A DNA stretch of 8,226 nt from Pseudomonadota bacterium (GTDB taxonomy: Bacteria; Pseudomonadota; Alphaproteobacteria; Rhizobiales; Xanthobacteraceae). The stretch covers positions 1 to 8,226 of the forward strand of contig JAEWHY010000299.1 of the NCBI GenBank assembly GCA_023387555.1. Direction: 5' to 3'. The translations under genes and the position numbers were made by a program. Of this stretch, positions 6,488 through 8,226 are shown one piece after another (within the stretch, counting starts at the first letter, position 1; each line of letters opens with the position of its first letter). The notes below the pieces were generated by a model. It saw nothing but the letters and a program-made list of their open reading frames with translations, was not told the origin of the DNA and did no database searches.

Positions 6488-7189
6488 ATGACTCGACTTA
6501 AGTCCCATACGGAAAATCACGCGGTCTCCCGCATCGGCTGGTTGCGCGCGGCTGTCCTCGGCGCGAATGACGGGATCATCTCCACCGCAAGCCTGATCGT
6601 CGGTGTGGCGGCGGCCAACGCGTCAAGCAGCGATGTTCTGCTAGCGGGCGTCGCGGGCCTCGTTGCAGGGGCCATGTCGATGGCGGCGGGCGAGTATGTT
6701 TCGGTGAGTTCGCAATCCGACACTGAGAACGCGGACATCGCACGCGAAATGAAAGAGTTACGCGATGACCCGGACGCCGAGTTGGATGAATTGACTGGCA
6801 TCTATGTCGCGCGCGGACTGTCGCCGGAACTGGCCCGCCAGGTTTCCGAGCAATTGATGGAGAAGGACGCGCTTTCGGCTCACGTGCGCGATGAACTGCA
6901 CATTACGGAAGTCACCACGGCAAGGCCGGTTCAGGCCGCTCTGACTTCGGCTGCAACCTTCGCGACGGGCGCAGCGTTCCCGCTGCTGATCGTTCTGTTA
7001 GTCCCGGCCACTGCGATAGCACTTGCCGTCACAATCGCATCACTATTGTTTCTCGCGCTTCTTGGTGCAATCGGTGCGCGCGCCGGGGGCGCAAGCGTTG
7101 GCAAGGCGGTGTTGCGTGTAACCTTCTGGGGAGCAGTCGCTATGGCGATCACGGCGGGGATCGGGAGGCTCTTTGGCACAGTTGTCTAG
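6488..7189 (+). CDS. VIT1/CCC1-family iron/manganese transporter
   Basis: The intact 233-residue integral membrane protein carries the vacuolar iron transporter family signatures: LGANDGIISTASLIVGVAAA in TM1 (D28) and GAMSMAAGEYVSVSSQ in TM2 (E69). These acidic and methionine positions correspond to the ion path of plant VIT1. Predicted layout: TM1 about 21-43, TM2 50-73, a soluble acidic helical region 74-147 rich in Glu/Asp (metal-binding domain), TM3 150-172, TM4 173-196, TM5 208-230. Family members export Fe(II) or Mn(II) from the cytosol, in bacteria probably across the inner membrane as detoxification. It lacks the N-terminal ferritin-like domain of rhizobial MbfA. The start has GAGGGA (6471-6476) 11 bases upstream. 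Codon use is more relaxed than in neighbours (TTA, TTG, CTA, ACA present) and the gene lies among element remnants, suggesting acquisition by transfer. No metal-responsive operator was recognised. Confidence 0.92.
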   Translation: MTRLKSHTENHAVSRIGWLRAAVLGANDGIISTASLIVGVAAANASSSDVLLAGVAGLVAGAMSMAAGEYVSVSSQSDTENADIAREMKELRDDPDAELDELTGIYVARGLSPELARQVSEQLMEKDALSAHVRDELHITEVTTARPVQAALTSAATFATGAAFPLLIVLLVPATAIALAVTIASLLFLALLGAIGARAGGASVGKAVLRVTFWGAVAMAITAGIGRLFGTVV

Positions 7190-7230
7190 GCCGAAACCGA
7201 CGCTCTCGGGGCCCACCGACTTGCGATAGC

Positions 7231-7254
7231 GCTGTTTAGTTTATTCTAAACAGC
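7231..7254. promoter_or_regulatory. Perfect 9-bp inverted repeat abutting the recombinase start codon
   Basis: GCTGTTTAG (7231-7239) and CTAAACAGC (7246-7254) are exact reverse complements separated by TTTATT. The right arm ends immediately before ATG 7255. The site is A/T-rich in GC-rich surroundings. It could be an operator for a repressor of the recombinase gene, or a hairpin hiding the start codon. No T tract follows, so it is not a classic terminator of the transporter gene, and no Shine-Dalgarno sequence is visible inside it. Confidence 0.6.
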
Positions 7255-7413
7255 ATGAAAAGAGCTACCGAAGCCGCATCCACCGTCGATCCCGCCCGCA
7301 AGCAGGCGGTGATCTATGCCCGCCCTCAAGGAGCAGGAGAAGGAAGGCTTCTCGATCCCGGGCCAGGCGCTAGCGCCAGTTCGGCCAAAAGAGAGATTTG
7401 GCTGGGGGACTAG
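7255..7413 (+). pseudogene. Serine recombinase (resolvase/invertase family), truncated and frameshifted N-terminus
   Basis: From ATG 7255 the frame reads MKRATEAASTVDPARKQ then AVIYAR, the beta-1 strand that opens the catalytic domain of serine recombinases. The family normally continues VSS-KEQ; here the bases for VSS are partly lost and homology resumes in the next frame as KEQEKEGFSIPGQ (about 7328-7366). The lost segment contains the catalytic serine that follows YxRV. Homology stops after about 7369, leaving under 40 of several hundred residues. The original frame runs on to TAG 7411-7413, inside the tRNA-Gln gene on the other strand. Large serine recombinases integrate and excise mobile elements, so this is the dead end of such an element. 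Confidence 0.7.
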
Positions 7414-7472
7414 GATTCGAACCTAGAAAAACAGAGTCAGAGTCTGCTGTGATACCATTTCACCATCCCCCA
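7399..7472 (-). tRNA. tRNA-Gln (anticodon CUG)
   Basis: The minus strand folds into a full cloverleaf of 74 bases with encoded CCA. The acceptor stem is TGGGGGA with TCCCCCA, followed by discriminator G and CCA. The D arm is GTG and CAC around AAATGGTAT. The anticodon arm is GCAGA and TCTGT around CTCTGAC, giving anticodon CTG, which reads CAG. The variable loop is 4 bases and the T arm is CTAGG and CCTAG around TTCGAAT. A weak U1-A72 pair opens the acceptor stem, as in bacterial tRNA-Gln. Its 3' end faces the truncated serine recombinase. The GCCAAA and TTTGGC sequences around the CCA could form a small hairpin at the 3' end. Confidence 0.95.
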
Positions 7473-7512
7473 GGAGGGCCCGGCGAACCGCGCAGCACCC
7501 TGAGTCGGGACT

Positions 7513-7541
7513 TAGATATACGGACCCGCGCGGCATTTCAA
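7513..7541 (-). promoter_or_regulatory. Probable promoter of tRNA-Gln
   Basis: On the minus strand a -35 box TTGAAA (7541-7536) and a -10 box TATCTA (7518-7513) are separated by exactly 17 bases. Transcription would start near 7506, giving a 5' leader of roughly 34 bases before the mature tRNA end at 7472 for RNase P to remove. The A/T-rich boxes stand out from the GC-rich spacer. Confidence 0.55.
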
Positions 7542-7557
7542 ATGTTCGATGCAGTCA

Positions 7558-7758
7558 TCAACCGGTCGCGTTCCGGCGGCGACGCGCGGGCTTCCCGGAC
7601 AGATGCTCGTCAACCTCGCGGCAGAAGATCCCGCAATAGAACCGGTCGGCGCCGAGCTGCCAGGCCTGCAGTTCCTCGAGGCAGCGGCCACAGCCGGCGC
7701 ACAGGAACCCGAACATGGCGGGACGTTTCATTTTCGGTGGCATAGTGTGGATTGTCAT
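7558..7758 (-). CDS. Small cysteine-rich, zinc-ribbon-like protein of unknown function (66 aa)
   Basis: ATG 7758 is preceded by a perfect AGGAGG (7768-7763) with 4 bases between, which fixes the start. The product has a basic N-terminus (MTIHTMPPKMKRPAMFGF), then CAGCGRC (C20, C23, C26) and YCGIFC (C42, C46), and a basic tail (KPARRRRNATG). Two cysteine knuckles about 16 residues apart suggest a small zinc-binding fold, with one cysteine more than the four needed for a single site. It has no signal peptide or membrane segment. It lies upstream of, and on the same strand as, tRNA-Gln; its stop at 7558 is 17 bases before the tRNA -35 box, so read-through into the tRNA is possible. No named family was recognised. 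The ribosome site makes it a likely real gene. Confidence 0.7.
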   Translation of the reverse strand: MTIHTMPPKMKRPAMFGFLCAGCGRCLEELQAWQLGADRFYCGIFCREVDEHLSGKPARRRRNATG

Positions 7759-7893
7759 GGCGCCTCCTAACGTCCGGAGACGCCACTCGTTCCGGGATCA
7801 GACATTAAGTCCCGTCCCTGCGGCTTAAGCGCTCCTTAGGCACAGCCGGCGTAGGTTTCGCCGGTTTCTATCAGCCGTTGCGAGCGAACCGCC
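7759..7893. promoter_or_regulatory. Divergent intergenic region, cysteine-rich gene and GT87-like gene
   Basis: These 135 bases separate two divergent starts and presumably contain both promoters. The AGGAGG ribosome site of the minus-strand gene is at 7763-7768. On the plus strand only a weak purine run (GAGCGAA, near 7882-7888) precedes ATG 7894. A slightly A/T-richer patch around 7800-7835 may hold a promoter, but no clear pair of boxes could be assigned. Confidence 0.35.
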
Positions 7894-8226
7894 ATGCCAG
7901 CCCGGACGATCGCTGCGCCCTGTGCCCCTAACAGCCCGTCTCGATCCCCCTCGCCTGGCCTGCCGAAGCCGGTCGAACTGACGCTGTTCGGCCTGTGCGT
8001 GGCGAATGCCATGTATCTCGTCGTCGCAGTGCTCCATGGCACGCTGCTCGTCGGCCCCGACGGCCTGCCGATCGCCACCGACTTCGTGAATGTCTGGGCC
8101 GGCGGACGGCACGTCTGGGACGGAAACCCGGCCGCGGCCTATGACCTGGCCGCCCACAAGGCCGCCGCTGTCGCGGCGCTCGGCCAGGACTTCGACGGCG
8201 CCTACCCTTGGGTCTATCCGCCGACC
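7894..8226 (+). CDS. Glycosyltransferase family 87-like (DUF2029) membrane protein, N-terminal part; cut by window end
   Basis: The first 111 codons are present and open to the edge. A Pro/Ser-rich cytoplasmic leader (1-28) precedes a transmembrane helix at about 29-53 (LTLFGLCVANAMYLVVAVLH). An extracytoplasmic segment follows with TDFVNVWAGGR (D63), the small-residue run NPAAAYD, and YPWVYPP at the end. The D-F-x-x-x-W-A-x-G-R motif followed by an aromatic YPP stretch is typical of DUF2029/GT87 proteins, polytopic GT-C enzymes such as mycobacterial PimE that move mannose or other sugars from polyprenyl-phosphate donors. A TAG at 7852-7854 lies in frame upstream and no other start lies between, so ATG 7894 is the first usable start. 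The acceptor is unknown and the remaining membrane helices lie beyond the window. Confidence 0.75.
   Translation, partial: MPARTIAAPCAPNSPSRSPSPGLPKPVELTLFGLCVANAMYLVVAVLHGTLLVGPDGLPIATDFVNVWAGGRHVWDGNPAAAYDLAAHKAAAVAALGQDFDGAYPWVYPPT

Noticed and set aside
5784..7398. Second copy of the tRNA-Gln 3' end as the other boundary of the element
   Set aside because: I looked for a repeat of the T-arm/acceptor sequence (GGATTCGAACC, TGGCTGGGGG) to the left and found none in the window, so no attachment-site pair can be claimed.
7825..8157. Minus-strand open frame of 110 codons opposite the GT87-like gene
   Set aside because: Shadow frame; the plus strand carries the membrane helix and DUF2029-type motifs.

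Overview
The window reads as chromosomal DNA of a high-GC alphaproteobacterium, most likely of the Bradyrhizobium/Rhodopseudomonas/Afipia group. The evidence is the strong G/C preference at third codon positions, a SAM-II riboswitch (a class largely confined to Alphaproteobacteria), and gene families typical of that group. The assignment rests on sequence character and family recall, not on a database search.

Left part (1-4995): the start of a Ppx/GppA phosphatase gene runs leftward off the window. Divergent from it is a stand-alone molybdenum hydroxylase large subunit (form II CoxL-like, AYRGAGR motif) with no small or medium subunit gene beside it. An imperfect palindromic repeat of about 115 bp follows. 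Next comes the best-supported regulatory locus: a sigma-70-like promoter, a SAM-II aptamer, overlapping antiterminator and terminator hairpins, and metZ (O-succinylhomoserine sulfhydrylase). SAM, the end product of methionine metabolism, would therefore shut off methionine synthesis by premature termination. A 62-residue hydrophilic protein of unknown function follows metZ closely.

Middle part (5094-7413): a convergent gene encodes an exported SGNH/GDSL hydrolase. Beyond it lies about 1.6 kb that looks like a decayed integrated element. It has a frameshifted coding remnant, the truncated N-terminus of an ImmA/IrrE-type protein, one intact gene for a VIT-family Fe/Mn transporter, and a frameshifted serine recombinase N-terminus that has lost its catalytic serine. 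A perfect 9-bp inverted repeat abuts the recombinase start. The recombinase fragment ends against the 3' end of a tRNA-Gln(CUG) gene, a typical integration target.

Right part (7399-8226): tRNA-Gln on the minus strand with a recognisable promoter, a 66-residue cysteine-rich protein with a perfect Shine-Dalgarno sequence, and, divergent from it, the first 111 codons of a membrane protein resembling glycosyltransferase family 87 (DUF2029).

No CRISPR array, intact insertion sequence or rRNA was seen, and I found no convincing wholly new system. The most informative sites are the metZ leader and the element remnant next to tRNA-Gln.
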